Source: Steromphala cineraria (Eukaryota; Mollusca; Gastropoda; Trochida; Trochidae). Taken from it: a stretch of 64,000 bases of DNA. The stretch lies in NCBI GenBank assembly GCA_916613615.1, contig OU744732.1, forward strand, positions 32,697,950 through 32,761,949, read 5' to 3'. The notes under the pieces were generated by a model. The model had not been told where the DNA came from. It searched no databases and saw only the letters and a program-made list of their open reading frames with translations. A program made the translations under genes and the position numbers. Shown one piece after another: positions 36,286 to 46,470 of the stretch; the first letter of the stretch is position 1; every line of letters starts with the position of its first letter.

Positions 36286-36428
36286 CATCACGTTAATGTA
36301 TTAGCAGAATAGTATATTACACAACGTGTAGTAACATTATTTATTAACTGTAATATATTCAACTTATAAAATAAACTTGAGCCAAGGATTTTGTCATAGC
36401 TGTTTTAATTTTATCATTAACTAAATAC
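36275..36428. repeat. Direct repeat, copy 2 of 2
   Basis: Counterpart of 31301-31462, lying between the truncated 5' side of Penelope-like element 2 and the 5' end of the LINE. Confidence 0.7.
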
Positions 36429-36679
36429 CGGAACTTCCGGTTGCGCATGGGTACAGGGAAGACGTGTGTTGACTGAGCTCCCGCAACTCGCGGAAAAAAA
36501 TCCATGAACATCCACGTTTACTGATGCAAATATGCATTTTTTCATGTAACTTAATGAAGTGAAGGTTATGAAACGTATGGTGAATATTATTTGAAAGTGA
36601 AACCTATTTTTCACTAAAAGTGTGAACTAAAAGTGTGGACTTTTCATCTCAACCACGTGAGTACATGTTCCTTATCAAT

Positions 36680-37110
36680 ATGGGAAAAACACGAAGTTCA
36701 TCCCCCACGTCAACACACAATATCGAGGAAATAATTCTGCAATCCGAGAAAAGATTATCCTCCCAAATTTCGGATGTGAAAACAGATTTAGGAACCCTAA
36801 GAAACGAAATAAAAGATGATATCGCAAAGTTATCCGTACGGGTTGATGACATGGACAGGGGACTTTCCCATCATGAACTCGAGATTAAAGAACTAAAGCA
36901 GCAAAATATCGTTTTAGAACAAAAGCTTAAGCAACACGTCAACCAATATGAAAACAGACTTATCGTCAGAGAGATAAACGATAGAAAAGCTAACTTGCTA
37001 ATCTATGGGATCCCGAAAGAACCGAGTGAAAACACAGAAAGAGTATTGCGAAAATTCATGGAGGAAGATCTGAATCTAGCACCTTCTCGAGTGGGGGACA
37101 TATTCTTTAA
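36680..37110 (+). pseudogene. LINE ORF1, N-terminal part (coiled coil and RRM)
   Basis: Starts MGKTRSSSPTSTHN (an ATG at 36665 is an alternative). A heptad-rich helix predicted to form a coiled coil (about residues 18-95, EKRLSSQISDVKTDLGTLR onward) leads to an RRM-like start, RKANLLIYGIPKEPSENTE. This is the usual layout of L1-type ORF1 proteins, which trimerise, bind the element's RNA and act as chaperones. The frame ends artificially just past GDIFFKD because a 1.8-kb element sits at codon FF|K. The C-terminal domain continues at 38934. Confidence 0.8.
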
Positions 37111-38933
37111 AGATGGACTGAAATGCTATATGGCAACTTTCAGGATTCGTGAAATAGTGATTACAATTTGACATTGACTCAACTTTAAATTACTGAAATC
37201 GACCTAGAAACGGCTTAATTACGACTGTATACATAACACTGCCTAATTAGGCCGGCGAACAGAATAAAACGCACTGAAGCGTGACTGCCTCGTGACGTGT
37301 TAGTAGGCGATGTGATACCCCGTTGTGTGCCCTCGTTATGTAAAACAACACAAGCTAACAGTACAGCTCAATGTTTAACCGTTGATTAAACACCCTAAAC
37401 AACATCCCAACATCTCAAACCTTCGATAAATCGGTAGTTTATTTAATCAACTGGCAATTTGTATTGATGAAAATGTAAGACCCTCATTAAAAAGGAAGTT
37501 GTGCGCATAATGCTACAGCATGTAGCTGGTCTCGATTTGCGCAATGTTGTCATAAGACTGCACGTGAGAACCCGGATGTATTTTCGTCATAAACAATTGC
37601 TCACGTGTGAACCGTTTTATCTTCGTACACAGTTGTTTGTTGTTATTGAATATAACTTTAGTAGCACAACAGAAAGGATGTTATTATACAATACTATTTT
37701 TTATACATTTAAACCAATTTTTTTTAAATGCCTTTGACTTCATTTTGTAACAGGATAAAAAAAAATATGCGTTTTTCTTAGTTATTTCATTTAGTGACGG
37801 ATAAGTTACATTTCTCAATGAAAGGCATGTATTGGATGATGACTGATGTCTTGTTTAAAACATTATTTTAATAGGGCATTTCACTGACAATCTTAATGTT
37901 TTCACTCTTGTACATAGAAGGGATATTGTTCACAACAATACCCGATACATGGCCCAACAGAATGAAGATTTATTAAATGAACCTTATTCAAAATAATTAT
38001 CAGATAGAGCAAAAAAGTATTTCTAATTTCAACAGGTTATAATTTACCAATCGGAGAAAAAAGGGACGTTAAGGAATACAATTGCTTTTTGATGTTACCT
38101 AATAAGCTGATGTCATAAAATAGCCAGGTGTTGATGATTGTGCATTATATAACCTACCTTCTATAGTCATCATTTGATAGCTTTTAATTAGGAAACAGAC
38201 AGGAAATACGATAGACAATAAAGTAATTGTGTAATAGGTGAGTATCTGATCTAAAGAAAGTAAATAACACCTGCAGACCAATGTCATTGTTTATTCAACT
38301 TTTTTACACAACGTTCAAATCTAAATGTGAGCATTGTAAATTCGGATTATTACCATAAATCAGCCAAAAACTTTGTGCTATGTTTTATATTTTACTAATC
38401 TCTTTTTTCTCTGCATGCCAAACTGTTCATTCAGTGAAAATGCGAGCTCGAAACAGAAAATCGGTGTAGTGATCGGAACACGTGAGTTCGATGTAGATTG
38501 TCACATTGCTCTGTTTGACCTTACACAGCGGGTCAATTTGGCGTGAAACGATCAATGAGATGGGAATTTGTCTACGGAAACTTCATCAGGAGATATTCTA
38601 GGACAGTTGACAGCAACACAATGATATGACATACTGTTAATCGCTTGGAAAACGCAGAAGTACGGATTTCGCCTACCATTTTCCATATAAGCAGACGAAC
38701 GCTTCGCCTACTGCCACGTCACTTCCGGTATCCCCTGCCCGTGACCTCTCAGCCTTGTTTTGGTTTGTCGCTGGACGGCGACGAGCAGACGCCTTGTTAC
38801 GCAATGTTTACTTAGCTGTAGCTTCATTGAGAAACTGTGTATCGTTGCTGTTTTGGCCTAATATTTATGTTATATAGTTATTTGACCAATATCTTATGAA
38901 AAATATATTTAAAAAAGGTTATACAGCGGCTCT
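37111..38933. mobile_element. 1.8-kb TTAA-flanked non-autonomous DNA element
   Basis: Interrupts LINE ORF1. TCTTTAA flanks both ends (37104-37110 and 38931-38937), which includes TTAA, the target of piggyBac-type elements. Terminal bases are AGATGGACTG at the left and, read inward, AGAGCCGCTG at the right, matching at six of ten positions. A subterminal inverted pair, CGTGACGTGTTAGTAGGCGA (37291-37310) and TCGCCTACTGCCACGTCACT (38704-38723), lies at similar distances from both ends. No transposase frame was found; the 78-residue frame at 37501-37737 has no domain. Confidence 0.6.
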
Positions 38934-39283
38934 TTAAGAACGTGCACCGCCTCCCGAAAAAGCCCTACGCAGAGGATCCTAAACCTAATGCCCCCCCAGC
39001 AATAATTGCGGCCTTCTTATGCATCCCTGATCGTGATTATGTTTTCGAGGCTGGTCGCAGGTTGAGAGGTACCGGGAAATCTATCCAAACAGATTTGCCA
39101 CCTAAACTGAAAAAGCAGCGAGCTATACTCTCAAGAAAAGCCCGCGAAATCCACGATAAAGACAACCTCCACACCCGTGTGCGTCTGGTGGGGGTGGAGC
39201 ACATCATAGAGACCCGCGACCCCACTATGACAGGCTCATCTTGGCAACGATACGACATAAATATCGACCACTACTTTAAGTGA
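38934..39283 (+). pseudogene. LINE ORF1, C-terminal domain
   Basis: Reads FKNVHRLPKKPY, then AIIAAFLCIPDRDYVFEAGR and a long basic helix (PPKLKKQRAILSRKAREI), ending DINIDHYFK before a stop. This order (HRL, a proline-rich link, the -RDYVFEA- helix, then a basic helix starting with DLPP) is the conserved C-terminal domain of L1-type ORF1, which binds nucleic acid together with the RRM. Without the insert, FF of the upstream part joins K-N-V-H-R-L directly in frame. Confidence 0.75.
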
Positions 39284-40600
39284 ACTATCAAAAAGACTTA
39301 TGTCTTGACAATAAACATTGTCTTAATGAAATGCTAGAATACACAGCAAAAGTCCATGCATGCTTTTATATTTGGATCTTTTGTTTGTTCGTTCACGATC
39401 GTCGTAAATGTAAAAGTAATAATTGCGTATGAACAGTTTTTCGTTTATCCATGAATACGCGATCGCCTTAAGTGAACCAGTCATGATTTGATAATGAACA
39501 GTAGCATGTTTTAGTGATTTTAATCCTTGAGGATTATATGTTCATCCATGCGTGAACACACTTAAAGGTAAACACAATGCTTTTGTTTATGAAGGTCTTT
39601 TGTTTGTTTGTGCGCCATCGCATTGAATGAAAAAGTCATGCGTTTGTTTATTAACAATCCTAGTTTTAAGTGCGATCATCCTGAAGTTGAAATTAATGTT
39701 TTGTATGTATGTTTTTATGTTTATTTTCTAGTTTTTTTTAATTTTTTTTTTACTCTTCAGTATGAACCTTTTTGGTAGTCATAAACGCGTTCGAAATGAG
39801 TGCAAAAACACGCCTATGATCACGAACGAAGTCTTTATGTAAACATACGTTTTGTGTGTCTTATCAAAGCCACTTTAAAGGCATTCGGATGCTTTTGTTT
39901 ATCATTTTGTAAGGATAATCTCTTAGTAGGACCACATTGCAGTCAATATTCATGATAATCTGAGAAATGATTTTCTACTTTATCATCAAAAGGTGAGAGG
40001 CTTTCTCACTTCCAGTATTCTGTTTCTGTTATGCTCTCACTGCAAAGATCAGTTGAGTATATTAGTTCTATATCAATTTAAGACAAAATATTTCTTTTAA
40101 GAATTATACATTATATTATACAGTAATCTATTTTGACAAGCAGCAATCAGATTAGCTATTATGTTATATAATCCTTCAACCAAAACTAAAGTCAAAATAC
40201 TTCACTTACCTTATCGATGATGCAAATCAATTTAGTTCCTTTTTAAATGAATCCATATATCCAACACAATATACACAAATTGGGTAACAAAATATCCATG
40301 CGGTTATAACAAAGCACGCCAGGCTAACAGGTAACTGGTAACAGCACGTCATCACGCGCATCTCAGAGCTGAATGCTCGTGTCAAATTACCGTACTACTT
40401 CACGTATGCGTTATTTTTTCATTTGGATATTTTCCGTGAGTTGTGGAACAACCAACAATTCTTTGTACTTATGTTTTTTTATATTTCATTCTTTTTAATT
40501 TTTGGAAGTTCATTACTTGAAAAACAGGTATTTTCATGCAGGGACACCTCATCTGGTTTCATCGGGACATTGTTGCTGAACTCTGTATATTCTATTTCAT
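39284..40600. other. Spacer between LINE ORF1 and ORF2
   Basis: About 1.3 kb without coding potential, longer than most LINE ORF1-ORF2 spacers. It may contain a further undetected insertion. No terminal repeats were recognised. Confidence 0.4.
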
Positions 40601-41572
40601 ATGTCTAATTTGAAAATAATAATCCACAATTGTAGGGGCCTACAAAACAATTTCAAAAGGAAAAAAGTTTTTAAATCTCTTAAAAGTAAAAGGGCAAATA
40701 TATATTGTTTACAAGATGTACACTTTACGTCAAAACAAATTCAAATAGTGAAACAACAGTGGGGCTATAACCAATGTTATATTAGTCCTTATACAAGTAA
40801 CGCAAGAGGAACAGCCATTTTATTTAATAATAATTTTGATTTTGAGGTTATAGAAAAAAAATTTGACAAAGGTGGAAACTATGTTGCTCTCAAACTCAAG
40901 ATTAAGGAAAAGACTTACACGATTGTCAATATATACGGCCCGAACAAAGATTCTCCCGATTTTTATGAACATATTGAAAAGCTTATAAAAGATTTCGATA
41001 GTGATGAAATATGCCTATGTGGGGATTTTAACCTTGTAATGAATCCTCAGAAAGACACATTCAATTACAAAACTGTCAATAACCCAAAGGCTAGAGACAA
41101 AATATTAGAAATTATGGACTATTTTGATCTTAAAGATGCATGGAGAGAAAATAACACCGATTCGACAAGATATACTTGGCGACAACCTACCCCATTAAAA
41201 CAAGCCTGGCTTGATTTTTTTCTTTTATCACATAATTTGTTTTTATCTGTGGAAAAGTGCGACATTATACCAAGTATTGATTCCGATCACTCAGTAGTCG
41301 AGTTATTTCTAAAGTCCTACGAACTTCCACGTGGGAAGGGGTTTTGGAAATTCAACAATTCATTACTATATGACAAAAAATATGTCGATATGATCAAGGA
41401 AACTATCATATCTACATTAAACCAATACGAAATTAATGAAAACGGCGATACTTCATACTCAATAGACGATCAACTTCTATTTGAAACTTTGCTATTAATG
41501 ATCCGTGGTAAGACAATTTACTACGCCTCAACAAAAAAAGAAAATAGAATCAAAATTAGAAAGAGACCTTGA
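40601..41572 (+). pseudogene. LINE ORF2, APE-type endonuclease domain
   Basis: 323 open residues, starting MSNLKIIIHNCRGLQ. Endonuclease landmarks in order are HNCRGL (N of the active site), CLQDVH (where most members have QE-H, so Asp replaces the metal-binding Glu), TIVNIYGPN, CLCGDFNLV and IDSDHSVV. The domain nicks target DNA to prime reverse transcription. It runs out of frame at an A7 tract near 41530, and the RT part continues one frame over (41505-43247). Confidence 0.85.
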
Positions 41573-43247
41573 AACGGAATTAGATGATTTAGAACTTAAT
41601 CTAGATACAGAAGAAAACATAAACAATAAATCTGTTATTCTTGAAAATATCAATGACGTAAAACTAAGGCTTGAAGAAATTAATAACAGTAAAATACAAG
41701 GTATGCTAACAAAATCAAAAGCTAAATGGATTGAAAAAGGAGAAAAACCTACAAAATACTTTCTAAAACTAGAATGCAGAAATTTCCTTAATAAATCCAT
41801 TACAGAAGTTGAAAAGCCAGATGGATCTAAAATAACCGACATTGAAAGTATTATAAACGAAACCAGAAATTACTACACAAAACTTTACCAATCCGAAGAT
41901 ATTCTCCCCATTGATCTCAATGAAATTTGCCAAACATATGATATTCCTAAATTAAGTGAAAATCAGAAACATACTCTTGAAGGAAAACTTACTATAAACG
42001 AACTAACAAAAGCACTAAGAGGAATGAAAAATGACAAAAGTCCGGGCCCAGATGGCTTTACATCGGAATTTTTCAAGTTCTTTTGGAAAGATATTGGTAA
42101 ATTCCTGCTTAACTCTTTAAATGAAGGCTATGAAAAAGGAACACTTTCAATAACACAAAAGCAAGGCCTTATTACGTGTATTCCAAAGGGTAACAAACCA
42201 AAAAAATACCTAAAAAATTGGCGTCCTATTTCGCTTCTTAATTCTTCTTACAAAATTGGTGCGGCAGCAATTGCAAATCGAATTAAAAACATCTTACCAT
42301 CTATAATACATGATGACCAAAAGGGTTTTGTAAAAGATAGATATATAGGGGAGATAACTAGGTTAGTTTATGACATTATGGAACATACTGAAACCTTTCA
42401 AATTCCAGGACTTTTACTCTTAATCGACTTTGAAAAAGCTTTCGACTCTATTGATAGAAACTATCTTAACAGCGTCCTAAGATTTTTCAATTTTGGTCCA
42501 AACATTATTGATTGGATAACCACTTTCTACAATGATATCGAATCAAGAGTTTTGGTAAATGGATTTCCATCATCACCCTTTAAGATTGAAAGAGGTTGTC
42601 GCCAAGGCGACCCGGTAGCGTCATACCTATTTATCCTATCGGTTGAAATTCTAGGCATTCTCATTAGAAATAATGCTAACATAAAAGGAATAAATATTGG
42701 AAATATAGAGTTTCTCCTGTCTCAATTCGCGGATGATACGTCATTAACACTAGATGGATCAGAAAAATGTTTATATGCTGTTTTACAAACTTTACAATTT
42801 TTTGCACGATTTTCTGGTTTAAAGGTTAATGTAGAGAAAACAAGACTATTATGGATAGGTTCCAAAAAGCGATCTCGACTCAAATTATGTCAAGATTGGA
42901 ACTTGGATTGGTCTCAAAGCGATTTCAAATTATTGGGAATAAATTTCGGCATTGATATTGATCGCATGAGCAAAATAAACTATGAGGAAAAGTTTCTCCA
43001 AATAAAAAAAATAATGAACATTTGGCTAGCAAGAAATCTAACACCCTATGGAAGAAACACAGTTTTGAAATCACTTCTTCTGCCCAAGTTAAATCACCTT
43101 TTCTCCGCCCTACCCCGCCCACCAGAATCTGTTATCGAAAAATTTCAAAAAGAATGTTTTAAATTCATATGGAAAAATAAACCAGACAAAGTTAAAAGAG
43201 ATACTGTTATACTCAACCCGGAACATGGGGGTTTAAGGTTCCATTAA
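41505..43247 (+). pseudogene. LINE ORF2, reverse transcriptase domain
   Basis: 580 open residues. RT blocks in order are KSPGPDGFTSEFFK, RPISLLNSSYKI, LLLIDFEKAFDSIDR (motif A), GCRQGDPVASYLFILSVEI (motif B), QFADDTSLTLDGS (motif C with catalytic DD), FSGLKVNVEKTRLLWIG and FKLLGINFG. Motif C written QFADDTSL is common in the Tx1/L1 group. The frame ends at NPEHGGLRFH; the homologous sequence continues in another frame after a G5 run at about 43228. All catalytic residues are present. Confidence 0.9.
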
Positions 43248-43834
43248 TCAAAAATGTTATATCTTCGCAAAAATTAAAATGGATACATAGATTACAAAAT
43301 AGCTCATCAACCTGGAAATATTTACTAATGCATAGACTGCACAACCAAGATCTTCTATGGATTTCAGATAAAACATATATTGAAACCATAGTTACATCTT
43401 CAATTTCAAATCAATTTTGGATAGAGGTATTTACAGATTGGTCCAATGTTCTTGTTAGATACAAAAAACATGTAAAAAATAAGTATGATATACTATCCCA
43501 AAGTATATGGAACAATGATAGCATAAAGGTTGGAAACAAAAGTATTTTTTATAAAGGCTGGGTAAAAAAAGGTATACTTTTTGTGAATGATTTATTAGAT
43601 GAAAATGGCACATTCTATTCAAAGGACAAACTAAGTACTGTATATTCTCTTGACGTTAACTTTCTTCATTACGAGGGGGTCAAACGTGCCATATTATATT
43701 ATGCAAACTCGTTAAGTTTAACTATATCTGACTGTAAACTGTTCAATCCTATATACCCTTTTACTATCAAATGTACAAACACTCTTTTGGGTCACCAGAA
43801 ACTTATGATATGTTACTTGACTCACATTTTGTGA
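43240..43834 (+). pseudogene. LINE ORF2, connector after RT
   Basis: Continues the protein in a shifted frame: LIKNVISSQKLKWIHRLQN, then LMHRLHNQDLLWISD and onward. This is the helical thumb and connector that follow RT in LINE ORF2 proteins, with no independent enzymatic motif. The frame is left again near 43790, close to a T4/G3 run, where the final segment takes over. Confidence 0.7.
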
Positions 43835-44400
43835 AACTCCCTTGCTATGATAAATTGGAACAAGTCATTGGTTTGAACTATACTGATTTAGATTGGGAAT
43901 GTTTTAATATTATTGCGCACAAATGTACTCCCAGTATTGACCTAAGATGGCTACAATACAGAATAATACACAGAATACTGCCAGCGAAACATTTCCTCTA
44001 TAAAATAAAGTATGTTGATACTTCACTATGTTCCTTTTGTAAAGAATCTGACGAAACTATTTACCATATGTTTTGGGAGTGTAGCAAGGTGCAAAATATA
44101 TGGCGTGAGTTGAAAATGTGGCTCAATACTGTAGATGTTCAACTTAGTTTTACAATCTCTCAAGTACTGTTTGGAGTGAAAGGGAAAAATAATTATGCAT
44201 TAAATGCTATGATCATATTAGTTAAGAACATCATATTCAATTGTAGTAAGAAAGGATGTACCCCACATTTTTCTTTTATCAAAGGACAAATAATACAATA
44301 TTATAATATCACCAAATATATTTACATTAACCAAAACCAGGAAACATATTTCTTAAAACTTTGGTCTATTTTACACATTCTATTTAGAAACAATGATTAG
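43771..44400 (+). pseudogene. LINE ORF2, C-terminal zinc-knuckle segment
   Basis: 209 open residues. After IDLRWLQYRIIHRILPAKHF comes a CCHC knuckle (LCSFCKESDETIYHMFWEC) followed by an IWREL helix, the usual C-terminus of LINE ORF2, which helps target-primed reverse transcription. It ends at LFRNND and a stop at 44400. It is in a third frame relative to the RT part. Confidence 0.8.
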
Positions 44401-44522
44401 ACAATTTTGATTTACATTGTACATTTGTGTCTCTGTATAAATATATATAATTACATATGTCCTTGTATGTGACTTTGTACACAATCCTGTATGTACAGTT
44501 GAACCAGAAAGAAAGTACCCCC
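44401..44522 (+). other. LINE 3' untranslated tail
   Basis: About 120 bp after the ORF2 stop with several 'TGTATGT'-like words and no polyA. The exact 3' end is uncertain. It abuts the TCTAGA-rich array. Confidence 0.4.
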
Positions 44523-44668
44523 TTTCTAGAAATTTCTAGAAATTTTCTAGAACGTATCTAGAAAATTTCTAGAACGTATCTAGAAATTTTCTAGTGCGTA
44601 TCTAGAAATTTTCTAGAACGTATCTAGAAATTTTCTAGTGCGTATCTAGAAATTTCTAGAAATTTCGA
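44523..44668. repeat. TCTAGA-rich tandem array
   Basis: About 145 bp in which TCTAGA or TCTAG recurs every 10-22 bases (ATTTTCTAGAACGTATCTAG and the variant ending AGTGCGTATCTAG). Each unit is itself nearly palindromic. It lies directly behind the LINE tail. Origin unknown. Confidence 0.8.
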
Positions 44669-45390
44669 GTTTTTATTTTTTGCAAGATATTCAAAATCTA
44701 ATCAAATGCTTCAAAGCTGTTTATTAAATCTTATATCATGTGAAAATATGAAGTCTGTGAGTTTACCTGAAACGGAGATATTCCATGTTATAGTTTTTCT
44801 CCTCTACAACCTGCCCTCATTATAACGCCCCTGCTAATCAGCTGTCATGCATGGCTAACGCGCTACATAACGGGAGCTTACAGGCTTTGTCGCTGATTAA
44901 ATCACCATTCATTGTTTACTAAGATAGCTGTCGCACAACAAAAATTTGTTTTGTAATATAAAGAATGCAGATATATAACAGACAGACAGATTATTTATTA
45001 ACGTCTTACCTCAAATGATATAATATATTTTTAACATTTATTTATTTACATTTAATTTTTTTTCTCACGACGTGCGACTCGAGTAATCTGTCACTTAGTT
45101 ACCTCCACAATATTAAAGTTATAAACATAACTTAAAACAATCGGAACGTTGCATTTAATCTGTAGGCAGAGAGATATTTTATTTTCAGTGTCACATCATG
45201 ATTACAGAAACGAACAGCGTCGTATGGAAAATAATAAGTAATGAGTCAAGATTATGGAAAACAAATTCATACAGAAATACAGTACAGAAATACAATGCAG
45301 TAAATAATTTGTACATTGCATAAAATAAATTCTTCCTCTCACTAAACTTATCAAAACAAGAGAATTAGTGAGCAAGCTCACTTTTTATAC
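44669..45390. other. AT-rich sequence with a short LINE tail trace
   Basis: At about 44979-45012, a (GACA)n run followed by TTATTTATTAACGTCTTACC resembles the 3' ends of the minus-strand LINE remnants at 49.4 and 51.5 kb. It may be a bare LINE 3' end. Nothing else was recognised. Confidence 0.4.
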
Positions 45391-46470
45391 CCCAGCTTCC
45401 CTAAGAGATTATAGAAACTAAGATACTACACTTAATAAGGATTCCTACAAATATGCAAAACTGTTTTAATTTGTTTAAAAGTCAATGAAAATGCAGATAT
45501 AGACTTCCTGATTGCATGTAAGCTATATAAGCTCTTATGAAACTAACAATGTCTTTTTCAGACATTTATGATTCTTATATAGTCACCATTGTATTAATAA
45601 AATCTTCAATGTCCTTTCAATGTGACTGTATCATAAGAAAGAAGTTAACCATAAAAAAATACTGAGAGTACATCAACTGGCTCATCTGTACAAATAATAT
45701 CAGAGTTAAGAGGGGAACAAAAATGACTTCCTCAAAGAGTCACTTTTACAAGAAAGAAATAGAAATCTAAAAATAATAATGAGAGTGGTCTGACTGAAAT
45801 ATACAAAAGGCATATCTAGGGACCATAGCCATTACATATATACAGTTTTATCACATTGGAAGAAATTGTATCAGAGTTAAGAGGGGAACAAAAATGACTT
45901 CCTCAAAGAGTCACTTCTACAATTGAGAAGTTGAAAATCTAAAATAATGATCATGGCATCTGACCAAAATTAACAAAAGGCACATCTTAGGACTGTAGGG
46001 ATTACATATATAACGTTTCGCGACATCTGAACATATAGTATATATAAAAGGATTTCCTCGAACAGTCACTTCTACAACAAAGAAGTCAAAAATCTAAAAA
46101 AAACAATGAGACCATCTGACCAAAATATACAAAAGGCACATCTAGGGACCATAGTGATTACAAATATGAAGTTTTGTGACATTTGAACAAATAATATCCG
46201 AGTTATGAGCGGAACAAAAATGATTTCCTCAAAGAGTCACTTCTACAACAAAGAAGTCTAAAATCTAAAAAAATAATGAGGGCATTTGACCGAGATATAC
46301 AAAAGGCACATCTAGGGACCATAGTGATTACACATATGAAGTTTCGTGACATTTGAACAAATAGTATTCGAGTTATGAGCGGAACAAAAAGTGTGACGGA
46401 CGGACGGACGGACGGACGGACGGACGCGCTGACCGCTATATACCCCCGACTACTTCGTAGCGGGGGTATA
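45391..46470. mobile_element. Pearl-like element with about 165-bp repeats and (GACG)n
   Basis: Begins near TATACCCCAGCTTCCC and ends with the palindrome TATACCCCC...GGGGGTATA (46439-46470). Inside are about four units of 156-170 bp, marked by 'AGGCACATCTAGGGACCATA' near 45821, 45991 (diverged), 46147 and 46317. A GACG microsatellite follows (about 46396-46425). No coding capacity; the microsatellite next to tandem repeats is typical of pearl-type elements. Confidence 0.65.
46396..46425. repeat. (GACG)n microsatellite
   Basis: About seven GACG units near the right end of the pearl-like element. Confidence 0.9.

Larger units (their letters stand above)
36428..44520 (+). mobile_element. Tx1/L1-like LINE with a nested insertion
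   Basis: A non-LTR retrotransposon on the plus strand. The 5' untranslated part starts where the direct repeat ends. ORF1 is in two pieces (36680-37110 and 38934-39283) split by a TTAA-flanked insert. ORF2 runs 40601-44400 (endonuclease, RT, C-terminal zinc knuckle), then a short 3' tail of about 120 bp. An RRM-type ORF1 plus an APE-type endonuclease and a QFADDTSL motif fits the L1/Tx1 group. The exact 3' end is not clear. Confidence 0.8.

Noticed and set aside
31301..36428. LTR retrotransposon with the 155-bp direct repeats as LTRs
   Set aside because: The repeats lack TG...CA ends and flanking duplications, and the sequence between them is a Penelope-like element on the minus strand plus unrelated DNA.
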